Source: a candidate division WS1 bacterium (GTDB lineage Bacteria; Armatimonadota; Zipacnadia; Zipacnadales; UBA5352). Taken from it: DNA of 38,954 nt. The DNA is taken from positions 1 to 38,954 of the forward strand of contig JAAYJW010000422.1 in NCBI GenBank assembly GCA_012522765.1, in the 5' to 3' direction. Made by a program: the position numbers and the translations under genes. Shown here piece by piece: positions 7,637 to 16,621 of the stretch. Every line of letters begins with the position of its first letter. The first letter of the stretch is position 1. A model generated the notes under the pieces. It worked only from the letters and a program-made list of their open reading frames with translations. It was not told the origin of the DNA and did not search any database.

Positions 7637-10324
7637 ATGCGATCGCTTATAGTCGCGCTTGTCGCAATACTCACTGCGGCCGGAACGTGCTTTTCTCAAC
7701 CGCAGATCGTAACCGGAACAGGGACGATCTCGCTTGAGGTCACCGAGGGCGTTGAATCCGCGCCCGTAGCCGTCGAGTGGTCCCTTGCAGGGCACACCTG
7801 GCGCGGAACCGGCGCGAACGGTCTGTCGCTCGTGGTCAATCTTAATACCCGCGGCGAGCGCGGCATTCAGCAGATCACGGTGACGAATGCGGGACAACAG
7901 CGGCGGCTGCTGGAGATTGCGCTGCTCGCGACACCGGAGCTTGATCCTGCAACCGCGCAGTACTGGGACGGCGGCTGGAGCGCTGTGCGACCGATCCCGG
8001 GCCCTCAGGAGACCGATGAGCCACGCGAGCGCGGCGCATGGCCGCTGTCGGCGGTTGGGGACGCCTCCGGCGCCACGTGGATGGGCATCACCCCCGATAC
8101 GCTCATCAGCTTCGCCGAGCCGACCTTCACCTATGTGCCCGACGGACGCTCGGAGTATCGCTTCCACGTGCGAACGGTGGTTGATCCGGGGCAGGAGGAG
8201 CGTTTCTCGCTGGCAGTCGGCACGGTCGCCGATACGCAGTGGGGCCTGCTGCGCTCCGTCTGGCAGGCCTATCACGAGGCCTTCCCGGAGTATGCCACGG
8301 TGACCGCGGGCGCGCCTGATGCGATCTGGGGTACCTCCTCGCAGTATCATGCATGGTGGCCGAACATAGACCGGGAGGAGCTTCGGCGGCTCGACTGCAC
8401 GTGGGAGTGGTGTTACGCACCCTTCAAGCGCTCCGGCGACTTCTGGGGCCGCGAAGACGAGTGGGTATACGAGTCGCTGGGCAAGCCCTTCAGTGAGCGT
8501 AAGCGTGCGATCCTCGGCGGGAGCTACGACATGGGGGAGATCAGCGCCGAGCAGTTCCGCCAGGAGCGCGAGGCGTTCTTCGATGAGTATGGCTATGACA
8601 CCGGAGCGCTCTTCTACACACCCGCGGGGATCTGGAACGAGGAGCAGCTTGCACTGGAGAAGTTCGCTGACTCGATGGTCGTGAACGAGCAGACGAAGAC
8701 GGAACTGAGCCTCTGGGTGACGGGATACGATGATGAAGTGCTGGTGCAGCCGACCGGCACCTCCTACGGCGAGCGTCTGGAGGAAGACTACCGGCTGTTG
8801 GCGGAGAACCTGGACATCGTTGGCTACGCCTTTGATGTGTGCGTGGCCGGACAGCGTAACTACTCGGATGCCGTGCAGCAGCCGCTCGCGGGTCGCTCGT
8901 GGGATGAGCGTGGCGTCTTCTTCGACCTCGGCATCTCAATGGTCGAACAGATGCAGTTCATCCGCGGACTGGATTGGGCCGATGCGCCCTTCGATCGTGG
9001 CCTGATCGTCGGCTCCGGCACGAGCTTCACCGCGTGGCACGTTGATGGCGCGCTGCTGGAGTTGACGCTCACCGGCCAGCGCCGGGACTCGTGGGAAGCC
9101 ATGTGCATGGCGATGGGCGGCAAGCCGCGCGTGATCTGGAAGGGCTACGAACTGCGCGACGTGCTGCAGGACCCCGACGGAATGCCGCGGGCGGACTTCC
9201 TCAACGTCTGGGCGAAGATGGCCGACTACGTCACGCTCAAGAGCTTTCAGTGGGGCATGCTCCCCGGTTACAACTACCTGCCCGGCATGGACAAGCTGCA
9301 GCGCGACTTCCCCCTGCTGCGCGAGTGCATCCGGGCGGGCTGGCAGCCGGTCTGCCCGGTCGAGTACTCCGGCGATGACAAGCTTTGGATGGCCCGCTAC
9401 GGCAGTGGAGCGGATACGCGGATAGCCATCGGCAACCCGGCCGACGAGGCGGTGAGGGCCGACCTGGCGGTGCTCAACGAGGCCCTCGGGGAGCGCGAGT
9501 GCGTCTTCGTCAACGTGAAGTCGCCGCTGGAGCCGCTGGCGCAGTCCATCGAGGGCGGCGTCACGCGGCTGTCTGTTGAGTGCCCGCAGCGGCGCCAGAC
9601 GGTGCTGCGTTCGGTGCTCGCCATCCGCTGCAATGAGCCGCTGCAGTGTGCGGCATCAGTTCAGGAAGACCTCGATCGCTTGACCGCTCGCATTGCAGTG
9701 ACGGTCGCGAACGGGGCAGCGGCGATCATCGAGGTCCCGGAGCGGCGTGGCTTCGATGTTGCTGGCGTTGCTCTTAACGGCGCGGATTGCGCGGAGAGGA
9801 TCACCCTCCGGTCGGGTGAGAACGTGCTGGAGATCACCTACGTCTCGCAGCACTTCGGCTTCGACAGCGCGGCGCTTGATGGCTTCCGCTTCCTGACCGA
9901 TGAGGGCGAGATGGCGTTCACGATCGTCGCCCCTGACCCCGAGGAGCGCGTACAGCGGCGCATCATCGGGCACTTCGATCGCTACTTCCGCTACTACGCG
10001 CAGTATGAGCTTGATCGCGAGGAGATCGCTGAAGTGGTGGTCGCCCAGCAGCCGGTTGCTGGGCCGCAGATTGTGCTGAGCATCGGCGCGGGCGCACAGG
10101 GCAACGGCTGGACACTCGATGGCGAGACGCTGGTGCTCAACGCCCCGGACGAGCAGGAGGCAATGCGCCGCACAGACGAGTTGCTTGCGGCGCTGGATGC
10201 ACGCTTCGAGCACATCGTGCCCTTCCGGCCGATGTACGGCATGGCGGGGCATCATCTGACCGCACGTGAACTGCATGGCCTGACAATGACGGAAGCGCTG
10301 GCACAGGAGGGGCAGACGTGGTGA
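7637..10324 (+). CDS. Large secreted protein, glycoside-hydrolase-like, family not recognised
   Basis: RBS CTGGAGG, then ATG 7637; signal peptide MRSLIVALVAILTAAGTCFS; about 895 aa with beta-sandwich-like N-terminus and a Trp/Tyr/Asp-rich central region (CTWEWCYAPFKRSGDFWGREDEWVYESLGKPF). Confidence 0.8.
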   Translation: MRSLIVALVAILTAAGTCFSQPQIVTGTGTISLEVTEGVESAPVAVEWSLAGHTWRGTGANGLSLVVNLNTRGERGIQQITVTNAGQQRRLLEIALLATPELDPATAQYWDGGWSAVRPIPGPQETDEPRERGAWPLSAVGDASGATWMGITPDTLISFAEPTFTYVPDGRSEYRFHVRTVVDPGQEERFSLAVGTVADTQWGLLRSVWQAYHEAFPEYATVTAGAPDAIWGTSSQYHAWWPNIDREELRRLDCTWEWCYAPFKRSGDFWGREDEWVYESLGKPFSERKRAILGGSYDMGEISAEQFRQEREAFFDEYGYDTGALFYTPAGIWNEEQLALEKFADSMVVNEQTKTELSLWVTGYDDEVLVQPTGTSYGERLEEDYRLLAENLDIVGYAFDVCVAGQRNYSDAVQQPLAGRSWDERGVFFDLGISMVEQMQFIRGLDWADAPFDRGLIVGSGTSFTAWHVDGALLELTLTGQRRDSWEAMCMAMGGKPRVIWKGYELRDVLQDPDGMPRADFLNVWAKMADYVTLKSFQWGMLPGYNYLPGMDKLQRDFPLLRECIRAGWQPVCPVEYSGDDKLWMARYGSGADTRIAIGNPADEAVRADLAVLNEALGERECVFVNVKSPLEPLAQSIEGGVTRLSVECPQRRQTVLRSVLAIRCNEPLQCAASVQEDLDRLTARIAVTVANGAAAIIEVPERRGFDVAGVALNGADCAERITLRSGENVLEITYVSQHFGFDSAALDGFRFLTDEGEMAFTIVAPDPEERVQRRIIGHFDRYFRYYAQYELDREEIAEVVVAQQPVAGPQIVLSIGAGAQGNGWTLDGETLVLNAPDEQEAMRRTDELLAALDARFEHIVPFRPMYGMAGHHLTARELHGLTMTEALAQEGQTW

Positions 10325-10363
10325 GCGGCGGGGATGGCAGCGGCCACGGCCGCCCCTCCCCCC

Positions 10364-10434
10364 GCTCCGCCTCGCGGAGCACCCCCCTCCCCCTGGAGAC
10401 TGCAGACGACGCAGTCTCTGGCGGTAGAGGGGGG
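10364..10434. repeat. Two adjacent hairpins, candidate REP/BIME-like or small non-autonomous element
   Basis: Hairpin 1: GCTCCGC-CTC-GCGGAGC (10364-10380, 7-bp stem). Hairpin 2: CCCCCCTC...GGAGACTGC-AGACGAC-GCAGTCTC...GAGGGGGG (10382-10434), long imperfect stem with C-tract pairing G-tract. Confidence 0.55.
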
Positions 10435-10483
10435 ACGGCAGCAAACGCCAGTGAGCGGAATGGCGAAATGCGGAGGCGACTGA

Positions 10484-11527
10484 ATGACATCGCGAGAGCG
10501 CATTCTTTGCGCGATTGAGCTTGGGACGCCGGACCGGGTGCCGGTGACGCCGTGGGGCTTCGGGCGCATTCCCGAAGACAGCGAGCTTGGGCGGCGTCTG
10601 CTGTACGAGTGCGACCCGTTCATCAGCGCCGGAGTCGCCGGTGGCGACTGGTTCCTGGGGACGGCGGTGAAGACGCGCACCGAAGAGCGCGATGGCAAAA
10701 GTTACAACGTCATCGAGGCGCCGGGGCGCGATCTGTACAGCCGCTGGCAGCGAACGGAGATCACCTCCGCGCAGATGGAGTTCTACTGCAAGACCGCGGA
10801 TGACGTTGAGGCGCTGCTGGCGCTGCCGTACGAGCCGCCGAGGATTGACACCAGCGGCTTCCTCGCGCGAAAGGACGAGGTCGGCGAGGAGGGGCTGGTC
10901 GGCGCGGGCCTGACGAACCCCGGTGGCATCCCGGCGCGCTACCTCTCGCCCGAGGACTACTCGCTGCTTTGGATGGACAACCGCGAGGTCTTCGTGGAGC
11001 TGTGCGAGGTCGCGGCTGAGCGCTGCTACCACTGGGTGGAGGAGTGCTGCCGACAGGGCGTGGACTGCTTCCGCATCATCGGCGGCGAGTTCGCCTCGAC
11101 GCAGCTTGGGCCTGAGGGCTTCCGCGAGACGATGCTGCGCTTCGACAGGCCGATGGTGGAGATCATGCACGAGCATGGCGCGCTGGCGCACTATCACAAC
11201 CACGGGCCGATGGGGCGCTTTCTGGAGATGATCGCGGAGATCGGCGTGGACTCGCTCGATCCGCTGGAGGGGCCGCCGTGGGGCGATACTACGCTGGCCG
11301 AGTGCAAGCAGCGGATCGGCGACCGGGTGTGCCTGCTGGGGAACCTCGACGACATGGAGGTCATTGAGAAGGTGGATGGGGAGACCATCGAGCAACTTGC
11401 GGCGGAGTGCATTGAGGCCGCGGGGCCGGGAGGCTATCTGCTGGGGGGAACTACCTCCGGCACCAACACCGAACGCGCGGCGGAGAACTTCCTGCGCATG
11501 GTGGATGTGAGCAAGCGGATGGCGTGA
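10484..11527 (+). CDS. Uroporphyrinogen decarboxylase-family (URO-D) protein, putative corrinoid methyltransferase-like
   Basis: MTSRERILCAIELGTPDRVPVTPWGFG start; HYHNHGPMGRFLEMIAEIGVDSLDPLEGPPWGDTTLAECKQRIGDRVCLLGNLD; typical of PF01208 non-HemE members. Confidence 0.85.
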   Translation: MTSRERILCAIELGTPDRVPVTPWGFGRIPEDSELGRRLLYECDPFISAGVAGGDWFLGTAVKTRTEERDGKSYNVIEAPGRDLYSRWQRTEITSAQMEFYCKTADDVEALLALPYEPPRIDTSGFLARKDEVGEEGLVGAGLTNPGGIPARYLSPEDYSLLWMDNREVFVELCEVAAERCYHWVEECCRQGVDCFRIIGGEFASTQLGPEGFRETMLRFDRPMVEIMHEHGALAHYHNHGPMGRFLEMIAEIGVDSLDPLEGPPWGDTTLAECKQRIGDRVCLLGNLDDMEVIEKVDGETIEQLAAECIEAAGPGGYLLGGTTSGTNTERAAENFLRMVDVSKRMA

Positions 11528-11560
11528 CGGCGGCAAGCGAAGGGGCAAAGGGAAACCGGT

Positions 11561-14389
11561 ATGAGGCGCTGGATGACAGTCGTGCTGGTGGCGCTGGCTG
11601 CGTCGGGCTCATGGGCGGAGCAGCAGCTTGCGTCGGTCACGGCGGGCGAGGCCGCCTCCGGAGAGTGGACGGTGCTGGCGCCCTTCGTCACCGCGGAGCA
11701 GCAGTGGCAGGCGAGTGTGCGGATTGAGGGCCCCGGCAGGCTGACCATCTGCTATCCGGCGCGGCAGCGGACGGCCCTGACGACTGTGAGAGGCCCGACT
11801 GAGGGCACGGTGCCCCTGAGGCTGCGCATGCGTGCGAATCCGGGTATCGAGGGACCACCGTGGCGGCTGGCGGTGCAGTGGACGTTCGAGGCGGGGGAGG
11901 GGCCGGCGACATGCTGGATTGAGCCGAGGGAAGGAAGCGCGCTCTCCGAGGACAGAGCGCTTGAAATCACCCCGCTGTATCAGCACCGGGTCCCGCGGGT
12001 GACGGTCCCTCCCGTGATTGATGGCGACCTCTCCGACGCCTGCTGGAACGACGAGGCATACATCGACGACCCCTACTGGCGCATGTTCAACATCCCGCGC
12101 GATGCGCAGATGGCGACGCACGTGTGGTGCGCCTACGATGATGAGAATCTCTACGTGGCGTTCCGCTGTGAGACGCCCGATGTGAGCCGGCTCCGCGCGC
12201 GGGTCAGGCGGCACGACGGGCCGGCGTGGCAGGATGATTGCGCGGAGATATTCTTCGATCCTCGTCACGATCATTACGACTACTACGAACTGAACGTCAC
12301 TCCGCGCGAGGTGGCATTCGACTGCAAGTGGGTCTATCAGGGGCCACGTGTGCGCGGGCAGTGGCTCATTGACTGGGATTACATTGGCGAATGGCGCGTG
12401 TCGCTTGAGCCCGACGCGTGGGTGGTGGAGATCCGCCTCGCGCTGGAGAGCTACGAGGAGCGCGATCTGCACGGCAACCCGACGGGCTTCATGCCGCTGC
12501 CGACCGGCGACGTCGCGGGCATTCTCTTCTCACGCAACGATCGCGTGACGGGCGAGGGCATGTCTCACGCCGACAACTATCCGAGCTTCCACGAGGTGCA
12601 GCAGTACGGGCACCTGGTGGGCTTCAGGCCGAATCGCCCGGAGGCGTATCGTAAGACGGCGCTGCGGGAGGTCGAGCGACTGGAGCGGCGCTGGGGCGAT
12701 CTGCAGGTGGATGCGGGCAGGCCGGAGCCGGTCGCGGCGGATGAGGCAACCGCCGGCATGGTGGGCCTTGCCGAGGCGATCGGCGCACTGCGCAGGCGTG
12801 CCGCGGCGCCCGCGCCAGAGTTCGACGAGTGGGTGGCGGTGGGCGTTGAGATCCGGCGTCTGGATGCATGGCTCGATGGCACGCGCGCCCTGCTGTCGCC
12901 GGACGCGGGTGCGATGCGCTGGCGTGAGGCGCCGTGGACGCTGGCGGTTGCGGATGTGGTGGAGCCGGGGGCGATGCCTGAGCAGAGCGCGACGCTGCAG
13001 GTGCCCGATCGGGCGGAGCTTGCTGCCGCGGGGGGAGAGGTCGTGTCCGTTCAGGTTGTGGTGATCCCCGGCGGTGGGTCCCGCGCGGTCGGCGTGGCGG
13101 AGGAGTCGCTCGTGGGGCCTGGCGGAGTGATGCAGGCGATCGAGTGGTATGGCATGGCGGAAGGCGGTCGGCTGGTCTGGCGTGAGCCGGTCCCTGGCGG
13201 GCAGATTGGACACCTCTGGTGGGAGATCGACGTGCCGCGAGACGCCGTCGCTGGAGTGTACGAGGGTCATATCGTCACCACCGACGGTGAGAACCGCGTG
13301 ATGCTGCCGGTGAGGTTGACGGTGCATGACTTCGCGCTGCCGGAGGTACCGACGCTCGCCGCCTCGGTCAGCCTTGACGGGCCGCGGATCATGGAGCAGT
13401 GGTATGGGGAGCGCTCGCCTCTGGGCGTTGCAGAGTATTTGCCTTACGCGGAGGCCCTGCTGGCGCATCGCCTCACGCCAAGGGAGATGCTTGCCGATCA
13501 CACGCGCTGGAGCAGCGCACCGGATTTCGCGTCCGCCGAACGGCTGCTTGAGCGGGTTGGCGAGTCGGGCATCTCGTGGGGCGCGATGATCGCGGCGCGG
13601 CCTGAGCAGCTTGCGGCGCTGGACGACCCCGCCGCCGCTCTTGGGGCGGCACTCGAGCATTGGCACGAGGCCAGCGGCATCTATCCGCTCTGGACTTACG
13701 TGCCGGAGGGAACCGAACCACCGGATATGGGCGGCCTTGAGAGCGCCTGGGCGGCGGCTGTGGCGAGTCCGGCGACCGATCCGGCGTCCATCGAGCTATT
13801 CGATCTCTGGGCAATGTCGCCACGGGCGGCGGTTGGGCTGAGCGACTGCGCGCAGGCGCAGCTTACCGCCACTGCCGGAGAACTGGGGCGATCTCGGGCA
13901 TGGCGGGTAAGCGAGGCATTCAGCTCCCCGATGGACCTGCGGATGCTTGGCTGGGTGGCTGACAAGTATGGTGTGCGGCGCATCTTCTTCGATGATGGTG
14001 ATGCGGCCGTGGGGCCCGGTGAGGCGGCGTCCGGCCTGCTCCACTGCCTGGATGCAAATGGCCGACGCCTGATCGAGCCGCAGCCGACGGTGGCGCTGAA
14101 GCTGCTGCGCGACGCGTTGCAGGACTACGAGCGGCTCCGCATACTGCGCGGTCTTGAGCGAACGCTGGTCCGAGCCGGCCTCGGGGACCGCTTCTGGCGG
14201 CTGCGCTTCCAGGCGCGGTCGGAGTGGTACAACAACCGCGATATGGTGATGAACGTGGCAGATTTCAACCACGATCCCCGGCATCTGGCGGATCGTCGCG
14301 AGCGGGTTGCGAGGCAGATAGTGCGGATGCGCAAGTGGTTGTCTTTGTATGAGATTGATGAGCCGATGCCTGGTGATGTCATCGGGTGA
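11561..14389 (+). CDS. Secreted CBM9-like plus DUF4091-like protein
   Basis: Signal peptide; VPPVIDGDLSDACWNDEAYIDDPYW...DDENLYVAFRCE...DDCAEIFFDPRHD (CBM9-like); C-terminal LKLLRDALQDYERLRILRGLE (DUF4091-like). Confidence 0.75.
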   Translation: MRRWMTVVLVALAASGSWAEQQLASVTAGEAASGEWTVLAPFVTAEQQWQASVRIEGPGRLTICYPARQRTALTTVRGPTEGTVPLRLRMRANPGIEGPPWRLAVQWTFEAGEGPATCWIEPREGSALSEDRALEITPLYQHRVPRVTVPPVIDGDLSDACWNDEAYIDDPYWRMFNIPRDAQMATHVWCAYDDENLYVAFRCETPDVSRLRARVRRHDGPAWQDDCAEIFFDPRHDHYDYYELNVTPREVAFDCKWVYQGPRVRGQWLIDWDYIGEWRVSLEPDAWVVEIRLALESYEERDLHGNPTGFMPLPTGDVAGILFSRNDRVTGEGMSHADNYPSFHEVQQYGHLVGFRPNRPEAYRKTALREVERLERRWGDLQVDAGRPEPVAADEATAGMVGLAEAIGALRRRAAAPAPEFDEWVAVGVEIRRLDAWLDGTRALLSPDAGAMRWREAPWTLAVADVVEPGAMPEQSATLQVPDRAELAAAGGEVVSVQVVVIPGGGSRAVGVAEESLVGPGGVMQAIEWYGMAEGGRLVWREPVPGGQIGHLWWEIDVPRDAVAGVYEGHIVTTDGENRVMLPVRLTVHDFALPEVPTLAASVSLDGPRIMEQWYGERSPLGVAEYLPYAEALLAHRLTPREMLADHTRWSSAPDFASAERLLERVGESGISWGAMIAARPEQLAALDDPAAALGAALEHWHEASGIYPLWTYVPEGTEPPDMGGLESAWAAAVASPATDPASIELFDLWAMSPRAAVGLSDCAQAQLTATAGELGRSRAWRVSEAFSSPMDLRMLGWVADKYGVRRIFFDDGDAAVGPGEAASGLLHCLDANGRRLIEPQPTVALKLLRDALQDYERLRILRGLERTLVRAGLGDRFWRLRFQARSEWYNNRDMVMNVADFNHDPRHLADRRERVARQIVRMRKWLSLYEIDEPMPGDVIG

Positions 14390-14455
14390 AGGACCCGTCC
14401 TGCGGGCGGCGAATAGACGCACTGGAGGGCGCGGGGGAAGTGACGCGAGCGGAGC

Positions 14456-15457
14456 ATGAACTTGAGACCGGACGGGTGGGTGCAGATGAGCGATGTAGTG
14501 TGTATCGGGATAGTAGTGGCGGACGTGTGGGGACGTCCGATTGATGACCAGCCGGAGCATGGGCGGCTGATGCTGGTCGATCAGATAGGTATCGGAATCG
14601 GTGGTTGTGCCGCGAACACCGGCCTGGGGCTGGTGAAGATGGGCGTGGATACGGCTATCGTTGGCAAGGTCGGCGAGGACGGCCTCGGCCGCTTCGTCCG
14701 CGAGGCAATGGCCGAGCAGGGTGTTGACACGAGCGGAATTGCCGTGACGACCGAGAAGAACACGTCGGCGACGATGATCATGATCGACAGCGCCGGCGAG
14801 CGAACCTTCATGCACTCCATCGGGGCAAACGCGACGATGCGCCCCGAGGACATTGACATGCAGCAGGTGGCGGAGGCACAGATACTGCACTTCGCCGGCG
14901 CGCTGGTAATGCCGGGCTTCGATGGTGAGCCCGCCGCGAGCGTACTGAGGGCCGCGCAGCAAGCGGGCACCACCACCTCGCTCGACGTGGTGTGGGATGA
15001 TACCGGCCGGTGGATGGAACTGCTGGAGCCGGTGCTGCCCTACACGGACATCTTCCTGCCGAGTTTCGCCGAGGCGGTAGAGATAACCGGGCGGGACACT
15101 CCCGAGGGCGCGGCGGAGGTGCTGATGGAGCACGGTGTCGGCACTGTGGCGCTGAAGATGGGCGAGGAGGGCTGCTACGTCCGCAGCGGTGAGCTCGAGG
15201 TGCGGGTGCCCGCGTATCAGGTGGAAGCGGTAGACGGCACCGGTTCAGGGGACGCTTTCGTGGCGGGCTTCCTGCTCGGGACGCTCGCGGGATGGGAGCT
15301 TGATGACAGGGCGCGCGCTGCCAACGCGGCCGGCGCCCTCTGCGTGACGGCGGCCGGAACTACCGCGGGTCTGCGCGATTTTCAGGGCACGGTTGACTTC
15401 CTCGTGGAGCGTGAGGGCGAACGCTGGAGGGAGCTGGCCGAAGAGGCCGGGCTCTGA
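14456..15457 (+). CDS. PfkB-family carbohydrate kinase
   Basis: GGCAANTGLGLVKMGVDTAIVGKVGEDGLGRFVREAM and VEAVDGTGSGDAFVAGFLLG PfkB signatures. Alternative start ATG 14486. Confidence 0.93.
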   Translation: MNLRPDGWVQMSDVVCIGIVVADVWGRPIDDQPEHGRLMLVDQIGIGIGGCAANTGLGLVKMGVDTAIVGKVGEDGLGRFVREAMAEQGVDTSGIAVTTEKNTSATMIMIDSAGERTFMHSIGANATMRPEDIDMQQVAEAQILHFAGALVMPGFDGEPAASVLRAAQQAGTTTSLDVVWDDTGRWMELLEPVLPYTDIFLPSFAEAVEITGRDTPEGAAEVLMEHGVGTVALKMGEEGCYVRSGELEVRVPAYQVEAVDGTGSGDAFVAGFLLGTLAGWELDDRARAANAAGALCVTAAGTTAGLRDFQGTVDFLVEREGERWRELAEEAGL

Positions 15458-15504
15458 TCGCCGCAGGGGTAAGAAAGCTCAATCAATCGGGAGTGTCTGT
15501 AACG

Positions 15505-16332
15505 ATGACGAAATTGTGGGTATGCGCGGTAGGAACTGCCCTTCTGCTGGCAATGTCGAGCACCGCCGCCTTCGCAGCGGCGGATGAGTTGCTTTTCGAC
15601 GCCCAGCCGGTGACGCTCGACGGCAGGACCATGGTGCCGCTGCGGCCGATCTTCGAGTGGGTCGGCGCGAAAGTGACTTACGATGGCGGGCACATTCAGG
15701 CCTACCGTTCGGAGACGGCGATGACGCCGCTTGTGGAGCTTTGGATCGGCAGCACTCAGGCTCGCATTGCCGAGACCAACAGGACCCTGGACGTGGCGCC
15801 GCAGCTTATTCAGGGACGCGCATTCGTCCCGCTGCGCTTTGTGGCCGAGAGCTTTGGTGTCTGGGTGGATGCCGAAGGGCGGCAGATGCGCCTGAGCCTG
15901 CCGCAAGAGGAACGGGTGGCGGTGATGGCAGTTCCGCCGCATCCGCAGGCGCATCTTGGGAAGATCTGGCGGGTCATTGAGCGATGGTACGATCTGCTGC
16001 CGCCCGAGGAAGAGACGCCGAACGGCGGACTTGCGCATTGGAATTTGTACGCGCAGGAGAGGCAGCAGGAGATCATCGGCGAGATCGGCGCCGACGCGCC
16101 GGGTATCGTTGAAGCTCACTGGGGCGGCCGTCAGGTAATGGGCATTCGGGTACTCGATGGCCGGGTCAGCCCCGGAGCCGAGACCGGCTGGGCCGAAGTT
16201 CTGGTCGGCTACGGAGACGGTGAGAAGCAGGTGGAGCGCTTCGACCTTATCCGTGAGCCAACGGGGTGGAAAGTGCTTCGGCACAGCCAGACGCAGGAAG
16301 CACCTCGCACGGAAATAACGGGAAGTGAATAG
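15505..16332 (+). CDS. Secreted copper amine oxidase N-terminal domain-like protein
   Basis: Signal peptide MTKLWVCAVGTALLLAMSSTAAFA; PVTLDGRTMVPLRPIFEWVGAKVTYDGG...GRAFVPLRFVAESFGVWVDAEGRQMRL (PF07833-like). Track start 15493 is a GTG four codons upstream. Confidence 0.85.
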   Translation: MTKLWVCAVGTALLLAMSSTAAFAAADELLFDAQPVTLDGRTMVPLRPIFEWVGAKVTYDGGHIQAYRSETAMTPLVELWIGSTQARIAETNRTLDVAPQLIQGRAFVPLRFVAESFGVWVDAEGRQMRLSLPQEERVAVMAVPPHPQAHLGKIWRVIERWYDLLPPEEETPNGGLAHWNLYAQERQQEIIGEIGADAPGIVEAHWGGRQVMGIRVLDGRVSPGAETGWAEVLVGYGDGEKQVERFDLIREPTGWKVLRHSQTQEAPRTEITGSE

Positions 16333-16348
16333 CTGAGGAGGACGGAAG

Positions 16349-16597
16349 ATGACCGAAGAGGGCAAGAATGAGATGCGCGAGAAGGTAGAGGCGGCGCTGG
16401 CGATGGTGCGCCCGTCGCTTGAGGCAGATGGAGGCGGCGTAGAGTTGGTGGACATCACGGACGACAACGTGGTGGAAGTCCGGCTGCAGGGCGCATGCAA
16501 GGGCTGCCCGATGTCGCAGATGACGCTCGCGATGGGCATCGGTCGCGTACTGCGCCAGGAAGTTCCCGAGGTTACAGACGTCCGGGCCGTGGACTGA
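16349..16597 (+). CDS. NifU C-terminal-like (Nfu) Fe-S scaffold protein
   Basis: 82 aa; MVRPSLEADGGGVELVDITDDNVVEVRLQGACKGCPMSQMTL with CxxC motif. Confidence 0.93.
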   Translation: MTEEGKNEMREKVEAALAMVRPSLEADGGGVELVDITDDNVVEVRLQGACKGCPMSQMTLAMGIGRVLRQEVPEVTDVRAVD

Positions 16598-16621
16598 GCC
16601 GGGCGAAAGGGGCATCGTCAG

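Noticed and set aside
9656-11548. 630-aa minus-strand ORF
   Set aside because: Antisense across the orphan secreted protein and URO-D genes; low-complexity Arg/His/Leu-rich translation typical of GC-rich mirror ORFs.
12530-15133. Long minus-strand ORFs 12530-13666 and 13796-15133
   Set aside because: Antisense to the DUF4091-like and PfkB genes, whose sense products have clear family motifs.
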